Source: Candidatus Gastranaerophilales bacterium (GTDB lineage Bacteria; Cyanobacteriota; Vampirovibrionia; Gastranaerophilales; UBA9579). From it: a stretch of DNA of 34,346 nucleotides. The stretch is taken from contig JAQVCB010000017.1 of NCBI GenBank assembly GCA_028689995.1, positions 1,387 through 35,732 on the forward strand, written 5' to 3'. Every line of letters begins with the position of its first letter. The stretch's first letter is position 1. Below the pieces are notes generated by a model. The model made no database searches and was not told the origin of the DNA. It was given only the letters and a program-made list of their open reading frames with translations. Both the position numbers and the translations under genes were made by a program. Positions 23,574 through 32,143 of this stretch are shown one piece after another.

Positions 23574-23753
23574 CTATTTTCTTACCCAGATACATTTTTC
23601 ACATATAGTTTTTCTATAAGCTATAAATCCTGAATCATTACCCGAATCATCGGTAAACAGGAATGTACAGGTACTGCGATCAGGGTTCAGACAAAAAATA
23701 GCTTCATCTGAAAAAATTTGTTTTATTCCTGTTTCCTGTTTTAAACTATCCAT
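23574..23753 (-). CDS. 59-aa CxxC protein, unknown
   Basis: Good ribosome site AGAGGA 6 bases before the ATG, starting 14 bases after the isocitrate dehydrogenase stop. The frame reads MDSLKQETGIKQIFSDEAIF, then CLNPDRSTCTFLFTDDSG and ends ICEKCIWVRK. Four cysteines (21, 29, 51, 54), the last two as CxxC, could bind zinc or a cluster. No signal peptide. Tight spacing and the ribosome site place it in the operon. No family recognised. Confidence 0.65.
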   Translation of the reverse strand: MDSLKQETGIKQIFSDEAIFCLNPDRSTCTFLFTDDSGNDSGFIAYRKTICEKCIWVRK

Positions 23754-23767
23754 ATACAGTCCTCTTA

Positions 23768-24772
23768 TTAAGATTTTCTAACCTCATCAGCAACAGCTTT
23801 TGCAAAATCCATTGTGGATGCACTGCCACCAAGATCAAATGTCAGGATTTCTCCTTTTTGAATAACATTTGTCACGGCATTGTATAATTTATCGGCTGCC
23901 TCTGCCTCACCTATATGTTTAAGCATCAAACTGGCTGACAGAATTAATGCAGTCGGGTTAGCTTTATTCAGCCCTTTTAAAGAAGGTGAACTTCCATGAA
24001 CGGGTTCAAAGACAGCGATATCATCTCCAAAATTTACACCCGGTGCAACTCCGAGTCCACCGACCAATCCTGCTGATAAATCCGAAACAATGTCTCCGTA
24101 TAAATTCGGAAGAACGAGAACATCGTATAATTCAGGCTGTTGAACCAGCTGCATACACATATTATCAACAAGAAGCTCTTCATATTTAATTTGCGAATAA
24201 TCAGCAGCAATTTTTCTTGTTGCCTCTAAGAACAATCCGTCCGAAAGTTTGCAGATATTTGCTTTTGTTACTGCTGTGACTTTTTTTCTGTTTTCTTTTA
24301 CCGCATAGTCAAAAGCAAACTTTGCTATTTTCTCTGATGCCCCTCTTGTAATAATTTTTATTGATTCTGCTGTATCTTCATCAATCTTGCGCTCGATACC
24401 TGCATATAAGTCTTCTGTATTTTCCCTGACTATAACTAAATCCACATTATCATATCTGGATTTTATTCCCAGCATTGTTTTTGCAGGTCTTAAAGCAGCA
24501 AAAAGATTCAGTTCTTTTCTCAAAGTCACATTTACGCTTCTGAATCCCGTTCCAATAGGAGTCGTTATCGGACCTTTCAGAGCTACCCTGTTTTTTCTTA
24601 TAGATTCAAGAACTTTTTCAGGAAGTGGAGTTCCGTCTGTTTCAATACAGTCAGCTCCTGCTTTAACTGTCTCCCAGTTTATTTTTACTCCTGTTGCTTC
24701 AATTGCAACTTTTGCGGCTTCCGTGATCTCAGGCCCTATCCCGTCTCCGGGTATTAAAGTTATATTATACAT
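23768..24772 (-). CDS. NAD-type isocitrate dehydrogenase (isocitrate/isopropylmalate dehydrogenase family)
   Basis: 334 aa, beta-decarboxylating dehydrogenase family: LIPGDGIGPEI at the N-terminus, RENTEDLYAGIE near 116-127, DNMCMQLVQQPE, NLYGDIVSDLSAGLVGG, FEPVHGSSPSLKG. The substrate loop reads TTPIGTGFRSVNVTLRKELN with Ser-79, Asn-81 and Arg-85. Ser and Asn here are characteristic of isocitrate dehydrogenases; isopropylmalate enzymes have an RPE..LL..R pattern and homoisocitrate enzymes usually differ at the Ser-x-Asn pair. Short form like the NAD-linked IDH of thermophiles. Starts 7 bases after the small dehydratase subunit, so it is translationally close. Product would be 2-oxoglutarate. 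Confidence 0.85.
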   Translation of the reverse strand: MYNITLIPGDGIGPEITEAAKVAIEATGVKINWETVKAGADCIETDGTPLPEKVLESIRKNRVALKGPITTPIGTGFRSVNVTLRKELNLFAALRPAKTMLGIKSRYDNVDLVIVRENTEDLYAGIERKIDEDTAESIKIITRGASEKIAKFAFDYAVKENRKKVTAVTKANICKLSDGLFLEATRKIAADYSQIKYEELLVDNMCMQLVQQPELYDVLVLPNLYGDIVSDLSAGLVGGLGVAPGVNFGDDIAVFEPVHGSSPSLKGLNKANPTALILSASLMLKHIGEAEAADKLYNAVTNVIQKGEILTFDLGGSASTMDFAKAVADEVRKS

Positions 24773-24779
24773 TTTTCAC

Positions 24780-25280
24780 CTATACCAACTGAAAGTCGCC
24801 ATGTCTTTCAATATGCTTTGCAAGACCGCCTTCATTGAGAATTTTTATCATAACTTCAGGAAGCGGAGTAATTTTAATATCAATATTCTGGGTTAAATTC
24901 TTAACCAGACCGTTTTCAATATCAATTTCAAGCTCATCTCCCTGATCTATAAGATCAGTATTACATTCTATGAGTAATAAGCCTATATTAATTGCATTTC
25001 TGAAAAAAATTCTTGCAAAAGTTTTTGCCAGAACACCATTAACGCCGGCTAATTTTATGATTTGGGGGGCATGTTCTCTTGATGAACCCAGCCCAAAATT
25101 TTTACCTGCTACGACAAAATCACCTTTTGTCATATTACTTGCAAAATCAGGATCTGCATCTTCAAGGACATGCTTTGCCAATTCAGGCAAATTCGACCTT
25201 AAATGGAACAGCCTTCCGGGTGCAATATGATCTGTGCTTATATTATTTCCAAATTTCCAGGCTTTACCTTTTTTTATCAT
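24780..25280 (-). CDS. Aconitase-family small subunit (LeuD/HacB-like)
   Basis: 166 aa swivel-domain subunit. ISTDHIAPGR at 14-23, then the specificity loop LFHLRS at 24-29, GKNFGLGSSREHAP near 59-72, ARIFFRNAINIGLL near 88-101. In the archaeal family an Arg in this loop (YLRT) marks homoaconitase, which binds substrates with a gamma-carboxylate, while isopropylmalate enzymes have YLVY/YLIM. Arg-28 thus argues against a leucine role and fits aconitate or homoaconitate. 24 bases after the large subunit stop, 7 before the dehydrogenase. Confidence 0.87.
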   Translation of the reverse strand: MIKKGKAWKFGNNISTDHIAPGRLFHLRSNLPELAKHVLEDADPDFASNMTKGDFVVAGKNFGLGSSREHAPQIIKLAGVNGVLAKTFARIFFRNAINIGLLLIECNTDLIDQGDELEIDIENGLVKNLTQNIDIKITPLPEVMIKILNEGGLAKHIERHGDFQLV

Positions 25281-25304
25281 ATTAAAAACTCCTGCTAATA
25301 AAAT

Positions 25305-26606
25305 TTAATGAATGTATTTTTCATTAGGGTATATCCGTTGAGCGGCATTAAGAGTATAAATCTCTCTCGGGTCAGAAATATATCCTGTTAATGAACTGTA
25401 AGCTGCCATCGCAGGTGATCCAAGATAAATATATCCTTTTGGATTACCCATTCTACCCTGAAAGTTTCTATTCTGAGTTGCAAGACAGACTTCATCATCT
25501 CCAAGAATACCTGCATGAATTCCAACACAAGGGCCACAACCTGGCGCTAAAATATTTGCCCCCGCATCGACAAGAATTTTTATTATTCCTTCTTTTAATG
25601 CCTGAGAGTATATTTCTCTTGAAGCAGGGACAATGAGTAATCTGACGTCAGGATGCTTCTTTTTATCCTTTAAAATATCTGCTGCTATTCTTAAATCTTC
25701 AATTCTACCATTCGTACAGGTTCCTATAAACACCTGATCAAGCTTTACATTTCCAATTTTATCAACGGTTATTGTATTATCCACAGTATGCGGACAGGAT
25801 ATGGTAGGAAGAATTTTGGATGCATCAATCTCAATTACTTCAGAATAAAATGCATCATCATCCGCAAATATTTCTCTGAATTTATCTTCTCTGCCTCTTG
25901 AAACCAAATATTTCCTCGTGGTTTCATCTGATGCAATTAATCCTGCTTTTGCTCCAAGCTCAACAGCCATATTGGAAAGAGTAAATCTGTCTGACATAGG
26001 CATCTTGTCAATAGTTTCACCTGAAAATTCCAGAGCTTTATAAGTTGCACCATCTGCTCCAATCATACCGGCAAGATGCAAAATTAGATCTTTTGCATAT
26101 ACTCCGTCCTGAAATTTACCAATAACATCAATTTTAATAGTTTCTGGAACTTTAAGCCAAGTTTTACCAAGCGCGATAGCAATACCAACATCTGTTGACC
26201 CCATACCCGTAGCAAATGCACCTAATGCGCCTGAAGTACATGTATGAGAATCAGCACCTATGACTATTTCTCCGGGATTGACAAAATCTTCAACAAGTCT
26301 TTGATGACAAACGCCTTCTCCCACATCAGAGAGTACCGCACCTGTCTTTTTGGCAAATTCTCTTAAAACTTTATGTGAATTTGATAATTCTTTTCTGGGA
26401 CTTGGCGAAGCATGATCTATAAAGAGAATGGTTTTTTCAGGATTTATAGCCTGTTCAAGATTAATTTTCCTGATTTCTTCTATTGTTAGCGGGCCTGTTC
26501 CATCCTGAACCATTGTTACATCAACTTTAGCAACAACAAATTCACCTGCATTCACATCTTTTCCACAATGTTCGCTAATAATCTTTTCCGCTATTGTTTT
26601 TCCCAT
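25305..26606 (-). CDS. Aconitase-family large subunit (LeuC/HacA-like)
   Basis: 433 aa. It carries the [4Fe-4S] site with C297 (in FIGTCTNGR), C357 and C360 (GCGPC). Other marks: KVDVTMVQDGTGPL near 28-41, IDHASPSPRK, GEGVCHQRLVEDF, VIGADSHTCTSGALGAFATG and GMGSTDVGIA. Together with the small subunit it would isomerise a tertiary to a secondary hydroxy acid. The sequence type is the two-subunit isopropylmalate dehydratase/homoaconitase group, which cannot by itself tell substrate. Located between the synthase and small subunit in the same operon, 121 bases after the synthase. Confidence 0.9.
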   Translation of the reverse strand: MGKTIAEKIISEHCGKDVNAGEFVVAKVDVTMVQDGTGPLTIEEIRKINLEQAINPEKTILFIDHASPSPRKELSNSHKVLREFAKKTGAVLSDVGEGVCHQRLVEDFVNPGEIVIGADSHTCTSGALGAFATGMGSTDVGIAIALGKTWLKVPETIKIDVIGKFQDGVYAKDLILHLAGMIGADGATYKALEFSGETIDKMPMSDRFTLSNMAVELGAKAGLIASDETTRKYLVSRGREDKFREIFADDDAFYSEVIEIDASKILPTISCPHTVDNTITVDKIGNVKLDQVFIGTCTNGRIEDLRIAADILKDKKKHPDVRLLIVPASREIYSQALKEGIIKILVDAGANILAPGCGPCVGIHAGILGDDEVCLATQNRNFQGRMGNPKGYIYLGSPAMAAYSSLTGYISDPREIYTLNAAQRIYPNEKYIH

Positions 26607-26727
26607 ATAAACCTCTCTTTATATCTACACTAGAGTTTTAATTTGTGATCTCCCAAATTCAGCACTCCCACATTTCTGCTTTTATAAAATCCTGAATTTA
26701 TTTTAGGATTGATATATAAATTATAGC

Positions 26728-28044
26728 CTACGAAATTAATGTATTATTTACTTTTGTTTTTTCCCTGTCTATTCTTTTCTTAAGCTCTCCTGTCGGCATA
26801 TAATACGGGGTCACTGTCATAATTTTAGCCGCAATATCAGGATTATCATAAATAAATTTTAACTCATTATCCATTAAAGGTTTCTGAGTGTGAACATTTG
26901 CATACCTTGCAAGCTCAAGAATATTTCTTGCTTCATCTTCATCATGAAATTCAAGCTCTAATTTCTGATAAACATTCCTGAATCCCTTGATGCCACCATA
27001 TTCACCTGTTGTAATCATGCGTCCGGTTTCAACCATTTCAGGCTCGCCTCTTCCAAGTTCTTCAAAATCATATAATTCGTAATTTCTTCTGTCTTTTAAA
27101 GCTCCATCGGCATGAATACCGGATTCATGAGCAAAAGCATTATCTCCTACAGCAGGCTGATTAAGCGGTAATGGAACTCCAAAAGCATAAGAAGCATATT
27201 TTGCAAGTTTCCATGCTTTGCTTAAATCAATATTAGGATCAAGAATATATTTATTTTTAAAACCGCTTGACTTTAAAACCGCAAGCAAACAGGAAACAAG
27301 ATCAGCATTTCCTGCTCTTTCTCCCATTCCGTTAATAGCTGTATTTATATATACATCTACTCCCGCATCTATTGCTGCTTTTGCTCCCATTATTGAATTT
27401 GCAACTGCAACTCCCAAATCATTATGACAATGCAATTCAACAGGAATACCAACAGCAGAAGCAAGATTATAAATTCTCTTATATGTTGTATCAGGATCAT
27501 CACAGCCAAGAGTATCGCAATACCTTACTCTGCTTACGCCATGATCTTTTGCCGCCTTGGCAAATTTAATAAGGAATTCTTCATCTGTTCTTGAAGCATC
27601 TTCAGCATTAATTCCTATTGTTTGAGCACCACAGGTAATTGCAGCCGCTATGGCATCTTTTGTCTGCTGTATAATATCATCTCTTGTCTTTTTTCCGCTA
27701 AATTTCCCCTGAATCATTTGATCTGATGTAGAAATAGATAAATTTACATGTGTTAATCGAGGAATATTCTGAAATGACTGATAAACATCACTCTCTAGTG
27801 CTCTCATCCATCCGCTTAATTTAGTTTTAGTAATTATTCCTCTATCAACAAGTTCCAGATTGGCATTTAAATAATTCATTTCATGCCTTGTATTAGGAAA
27901 ACCGAATTCTGACTGGGTAATACCCATATCATCCAGTAAAATATTAATCATTGTTTTTTGAAGCTTTGCAAGACCAAGCCTTGAAGTTTGAACGCCATCC
28001 CTGTTAGTAACATCCACTATGTATATAGTATTCTTAACAGCCAT
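26728..28044 (-). CDS. Homocitrate synthase / Re-citrate synthase-like DRE-TIM enzyme
   Basis: 438 aa with a perfect AAGGAGG ribosome site. It condenses acetyl-CoA with a 2-oxo acid: VDVTNRDGVQTSRLG near 10-24 holds the base-pair R-D of the family, HVNLSISTSDQM near 99-110, ELHCHNDLGVAVAN (metal HxH) near 203-216, GMGERAGNADL near 240, AHESGIHADG near 307. It lacks the LeuA C-terminal regulatory domain. Family members use 2-oxoglutarate (homocitrate), 2-oxoisovalerate or, in some anaerobes, oxaloacetate (Re-citrate synthase). The operon partners with isocitrate-type signatures point to oxaloacetate. First gene of the operon; divergent from hydF. Confidence 0.82.
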   Translation of the reverse strand: MAVKNTIYIVDVTNRDGVQTSRLGLAKLQKTMINILLDDMGITQSEFGFPNTRHEMNYLNANLELVDRGIITKTKLSGWMRALESDVYQSFQNIPRLTHVNLSISTSDQMIQGKFSGKKTRDDIIQQTKDAIAAAITCGAQTIGINAEDASRTDEEFLIKFAKAAKDHGVSRVRYCDTLGCDDPDTTYKRIYNLASAVGIPVELHCHNDLGVAVANSIMGAKAAIDAGVDVYINTAINGMGERAGNADLVSCLLAVLKSSGFKNKYILDPNIDLSKAWKLAKYASYAFGVPLPLNQPAVGDNAFAHESGIHADGALKDRRNYELYDFEELGRGEPEMVETGRMITTGEYGGIKGFRNVYQKLELEFHDEDEARNILELARYANVHTQKPLMDNELKFIYDNPDIAAKIMTVTPYYMPTGELKKRIDREKTKVNNTLIS

Positions 28045-28224
28045 TCCCGCCTCCTTCTGTATGTTATTTATTTTTTATGATCTCTCCACTTCACATGATA
28101 TTAACACTTTTCAATAATTATATAAATAAGATAGCGCTTTTTCTTTACAGAATTAAAACTATATTAAAAAATATTCGGTTTTTATACTAAAATGAATTAG
28201 ATAAAATTGATCGGAGATTAAATA

Positions 28225-29463
28225 ATGCAAAATACACCAAGAGGAATGCGTTTGCATATAGGTATTTTCGGCAAGAGAAATGTTGGAAAATCATTTATAT
28301 TAAATTCTTTAACAAATCAAAATATTTCTATCGTTTCCGATGTGGCAGGTACAACAACAGATCCTGTTGAAAAAGCTATGGAATTACTTCCTGTCGGCCC
28401 CGTTTTATTTGTTGATACTGCAGGCATTGATGATGAAGGCAAACTGGGCGAAATGAGAGTTCAAAAAACAATGAAAATTCTCGACAGGACTGATCTTGCA
28501 ATCATTGTTTCTGAAGGCTCCTGCTGGAATAAATTTGAAAAAGAACTCTATGAAGAATTCACAAAAAGAGATATTCCAGTCATTCCGGTATTTAATAAAT
28601 CTGACCTTGGAATAATAAATGACGAAAATATTACAGAAATAAAGAATTTAAAATTAAATCCGATAATTACATCGGCTAAAAACTTTGAAGGTATTAATGA
28701 TTTAAAAAAAGAAATTATAAAATTAGCTCCGGATGAAATCTTAAATACTCCTTCAATTGTATCAGATCTCGTTCCTGCTGGCGAAATGGCAGTCCTTGTT
28801 GTACCAATAGATCTTGAAGCACCGAAAGGAAGATTAATTCTTCCACAGATCCAAACAATCAGAGATCTTCTGGATAATGATTCCGTTTCATTAGTAGTGA
28901 AAGAGAGAGAATTAAAAGATGCTCTTTCAATGCTGAATAAGCCACCCCATCTTGTGATTACAGATTCTCAGGCATTTTTAAAAGTTTCTGCCGATGTTCC
29001 GAGAGAAGTAAAATTGACCTCTTTTTCCATACTCTTTGCAAGATTTAAAGGAGATTTAAGTGAATTTGTCCGCGGTGCCACTTCAATTGACTCTTTAAAA
29101 CCTGGTGATAGAATTTTAGTATGCGAGTCCTGCACACATCATGCCATAGGAGATGATATAGGCAGGGTTAAAATCCCAAGATGGCTGACCCAGTATGTTG
29201 GAGGCAAGCTTGAATTTGAACATTATGCAGGACATGACTTCCCTGAAAATATCTTGGATTACAAACTTATTATTCACTGCGGAGCCTGCATGACAAACAG
29301 AAGAGAGATTCTTTCGAGAATCATGCGCTCAAAAGAAGCAGGTGTGCCGATAACAAATTATGGACTTGCAATTGCATATTCACTGGGAATCTTTGAAAGA
29401 GCATTAGAACCTTTCCCACTTGCAAAACAGATTTACGAAGAATCAAGACAGGGTAAAATATGA
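28225..29463 (+). CDS. hydF: [FeFe]-hydrogenase maturation GTPase HydF
   Basis: 412 aa with GGAG before the ATG. The N-terminal GTPase domain has the P-loop GKRNVGKS at 15-22, DVAGTTTDPV, switch II DTAGIDDEGKLGE and NKSD. The C-terminal cluster domain has C300-x2-C303-T-H305-H and, after about 45 residues, H351-C352-x2-C355, the CxH...HCxxC [4Fe-4S] motif of HydF. HydF is the scaffold on which the diiron subcluster is built by HydE and HydG and passed to the hydrogenase. Those partners and the hydrogenase are not in the window. Overlaps aspA by 4 bases (ATGA), so translation is coupled. Confidence 0.93.
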   Translation: MQNTPRGMRLHIGIFGKRNVGKSFILNSLTNQNISIVSDVAGTTTDPVEKAMELLPVGPVLFVDTAGIDDEGKLGEMRVQKTMKILDRTDLAIIVSEGSCWNKFEKELYEEFTKRDIPVIPVFNKSDLGIINDENITEIKNLKLNPIITSAKNFEGINDLKKEIIKLAPDEILNTPSIVSDLVPAGEMAVLVVPIDLEAPKGRLILPQIQTIRDLLDNDSVSLVVKERELKDALSMLNKPPHLVITDSQAFLKVSADVPREVKLTSFSILFARFKGDLSEFVRGATSIDSLKPGDRILVCESCTHHAIGDDIGRVKIPRWLTQYVGGKLEFEHYAGHDFPENILDYKLIIHCGACMTNRREILSRIMRSKEAGVPITNYGLAIAYSLGIFERALEPFPLAKQIYEESRQGKI

Positions 29464-30851
29464 AATTCAGAGAAGAATCGGATTTTTTAGGCAAAGTTAA
29501 TATACCTGAAGATGCTTTTTGGGGAATACATGCATACAGAGCTTCCGAGAATTTCCCTATATCAGGTTACAAAATCCATGATGAATTTATTAAAGCCTTT
29601 GGACTTGTCAAGCTTGCCTGTGCTCAAACTTCAAAAGACCTGAAAGTATGGCCAGACGATAAAGCAAATGCCATTATTCAAGCATGTCAGGATCTTATAG
29701 ATGGCAACCTGAATGAACATATAATAGTTGATCCCATTCAGGGAGGTGCAGGAACTTCACTAAATCTTAATGTTAATGAAGTTATTGCAAACAAAGCACT
29801 TGAAATTCTAGGTAAGAATAAAGGTGAATACAGCTTTGTCGATCCTATTGAAGATATAAACCTCTACCAGTCAACAAATGACACTTATCCGACTGCATTC
29901 AAAATTGCATCCATTTTTCTTTTAAGAAAGCTTGAAAAGCAGGTAATAGCTTTACAAGAAAGTTTTCAAAACAAAGAAAAAGAATTCAGCGATATTGTAA
30001 AAGTCGGAAGAACTCAGCTTATGGATGCCGTTCTGATTACTCTCGGCAAAGAATTCTCTGCATATGCAGAAGCTTTCTCAAGAGACAGATGGAGAATTTA
30101 CAAATGCGAAGAGCGTTTAAGAGTAGTTAACATAGGTGGTACCGCTGTTGGAACAGGTCTCTGTGCACCAAGAAAATTCATTTTCTCTGTAATAGAGAAT
30201 CTCAGGACTTTAACAGGCATAGGGCTTGCAAGAGCAGAAAATATGCTGGAAAACACTCAAAATCTTGACGTTTTCAGCGAAGTCAGCGGTATATTAAAAG
30301 CCCATGCCACAAATCTTATAAAGATTTCAAATGATTTAAGATTGATGAATTCAGGACCTCATGCCGGATTTGCCGAAATTACACTTCCTCCCGTTCAATG
30401 CGGATCATCTATAATGCCGGGGAAAGTCAATCCTGTTATTCCTGAAGTTGTTGCTCAGGTTGGAATGAAAGTTTTTGGAAATGACGTAATTATTAACCAG
30501 TGTGCAGCAGGTGGGCAACTTGAATTAAATCAAAATACTCCCCTTCTCTCCTTTACATTCCTTGAATCGCTTGAAATGCTTATTAATGCAAATAAAATAT
30601 TCAGAAAAAGATGTATTGACGGTATTGTGGCAAATAAAGAAAATATTCAAAAACACGTTATGTGCAGCCATGCTACTATTACTGCTCTCGTTCCAAAAAT
30701 AGGCTACATTAAAGCAGCAGAAATAGCTAAAGCACTTGAAAAATCACCTCAGCCAATCAAACAATATGTTGTTGAACAAGGTATTTTAACTAAAGAGGAA
30801 TATGATTATCTGACTTCCTCAGAAGCTGTTCTTTCACTGGGACATAATTAA
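29460..30851 (+). CDS. aspA: Aspartate ammonia-lyase
   Basis: 463 aa, fumarase/aspartase family. VGRTQLMDAVLITLG near 180-195, and the superfamily signature GSSIMPGKVNP at 315-325 with the serine-loop residue S316/S317, followed by GGQLELNQNTPLL. LNVNEVIANKA and DINLYQSTNDTYPTA are typical of aspartase and fumarase II alike. It converts aspartate to fumarate and ammonia. The ATGA overlap with hydF is a known neighbourhood: aspA commonly sits in hydrogenase maturation operons of anaerobes, which supports aspartase over fumarase. Confidence 0.87.
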   Translation: MKFREESDFLGKVNIPEDAFWGIHAYRASENFPISGYKIHDEFIKAFGLVKLACAQTSKDLKVWPDDKANAIIQACQDLIDGNLNEHIIVDPIQGGAGTSLNLNVNEVIANKALEILGKNKGEYSFVDPIEDINLYQSTNDTYPTAFKIASIFLLRKLEKQVIALQESFQNKEKEFSDIVKVGRTQLMDAVLITLGKEFSAYAEAFSRDRWRIYKCEERLRVVNIGGTAVGTGLCAPRKFIFSVIENLRTLTGIGLARAENMLENTQNLDVFSEVSGILKAHATNLIKISNDLRLMNSGPHAGFAEITLPPVQCGSSIMPGKVNPVIPEVVAQVGMKVFGNDVIINQCAAGGQLELNQNTPLLSFTFLESLEMLINANKIFRKRCIDGIVANKENIQKHVMCSHATITALVPKIGYIKAAEIAKALEKSPQPIKQYVVEQGILTKEEYDYLTSSEAVLSLGHN

Positions 30852-30895
30852 TATTAAATATTGAGGAGGAAGCTTCCAATCCTGCTCATGTATAA

Positions 30896-32023
30896 TTAAG
30901 CAGATAACGCTTCAGAACTGCAATTCACTCCTGCCTGAACTTTAAAATCATCTGAAAGTTTTTGATCTGAACCAATTACGCATCCATCAGGAATAATACA
31001 ACCCGGCATTAGTACACTTTTTTTACCAATTTTTGAATTACTAGCAATTATACAGCCATCAAGCTTGACATCATTTTCAATAATTACATTATCCCATATG
31101 ATCGAATTTCTAACCTGCGCGCCTTCCTTGATTATACAATTACTGCCTATTGATGAATAACCGAAAAAGCTGGTATTTCCTTCAATAACAGAACCTTGTC
31201 CAACGACAACTTTGCCATTATTAACTGCATTTGAGCTGATAATTGAATCTTCAGAATACCAGCCGCCACTGATATGTTTATATTCTGTATTTGTATGTAT
31301 TTTACCGTTTAGAACATCACACATGGACATTCTATACTGCCCTATAGTACCAATATCACTCCAATATTCATCAATCACATATGCGCTAAGAAAATGATCG
31401 CTTGACATTACCGCAGGAAATACATTTTTGGCAAAATCATAAAACTGATTTTCAGGAATATATTTAAATATTTCTGTTTCAAAAATATAAATACCGGTAT
31501 TTACAAAGTTGCTTTTTGCTTCGGATATACTCGGTTTTTCCTGAAATTCTATAATTCTTGAATCATCATCAATAACAACCACTCCAAAATGACTGATTTC
31601 AGAAAGAGGAATTCTTTTTAAAGCCATTGTTGCAATAGCACCCGATGATTTATGTTTTTTTATCAACTCATCGAGATTAACATCCGTAAGCGCATCCCCG
31701 CTAACTACAACAAATGTTTCACCGGGTTCAAAAAACCATTCACATTTCTTCACCCCTCCCGCAGTGCCGGAAAGTTTATCTTCATACATGTAATTAAGCT
31801 CTATACCAAGATCAGTTGCCTGATCAAAGTAATCATGTATTAAATCTCCGAGATAATGTGTATTTGCTATTACTTCAGTTATACCAAATTCCTTAATATG
31901 CCTTAGTATTAAATCCATAATAGGTCTATTTGCAACCGGAATTAATGGTTTTGGTACTTTTTGAGTTAAAGGATCCAATCTGGTTCCCACTCCCGCTGCC
32001 ATAATCATTGCTTTCTTTACCAA
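30896..32023 (-). CDS. Sugar-phosphate nucleotidyltransferase with left-handed beta-helix
   Basis: 375 aa. Start is TTG at 32023, with AAAGGAGAG just upstream; the first ATG five codons on lies too far from it. The N-terminal nucleotidyltransferase domain shows MAAGVGTRLDPLTQKVPKPLIPV, VVSGDALTDVN, FQEKPS and FVNTGIYIFE. From about residue 250 hexapeptide-like turns (VVGQGSVIEGNTSFFGYSSI, SIIWDNVIIE, CIIASNSKIG) form a beta-helix. Similar to mannose-1-phosphate guanylyltransferase and glucose-1-phosphate nucleotidyltransferases; lacks the phosphomannomutase domain fused in some cyanobacterial relatives. Supplies an NDP-sugar for envelope polysaccharide. Converges on aspA. Confidence 0.85.
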   Translation of the reverse strand: MVKKAMIMAAGVGTRLDPLTQKVPKPLIPVANRPIMDLILRHIKEFGITEVIANTHYLGDLIHDYFDQATDLGIELNYMYEDKLSGTAGGVKKCEWFFEPGETFVVVSGDALTDVNLDELIKKHKSSGAIATMALKRIPLSEISHFGVVVIDDDSRIIEFQEKPSISEAKSNFVNTGIYIFETEIFKYIPENQFYDFAKNVFPAVMSSDHFLSAYVIDEYWSDIGTIGQYRMSMCDVLNGKIHTNTEYKHISGGWYSEDSIISSNAVNNGKVVVGQGSVIEGNTSFFGYSSIGSNCIIKEGAQVRNSIIWDNVIIENDVKLDGCIIASNSKIGKKSVLMPGCIIPDGCVIGSDQKLSDDFKVQAGVNCSSEALSA

Positions 32024-32143
32024 AGTTCTCTCCTTTAGTATTATTTGTGATTCACTAAATTAATTGAACATACATAGTTTATTAAACAACATTTTAATGT
32101 TATATAACAAATGTAGAAAATATTTCAATAAACAGGAGGAGTA

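Noticed and set aside
23554-23595. 14-residue N-terminal extension of the second glycosidase-domain protein
   Set aside because: No ribosome site, displaces the signal peptide and overlaps the 59-aa gene.
23768-28044. Leucine biosynthesis operon (leuA-leuC-leuD-leuB)
   Set aside because: Dehydrogenase loop RSVNVTLR and small-subunit loop LFHLRS do not fit isopropylmalate, and the synthase lacks the LeuA regulatory domain.
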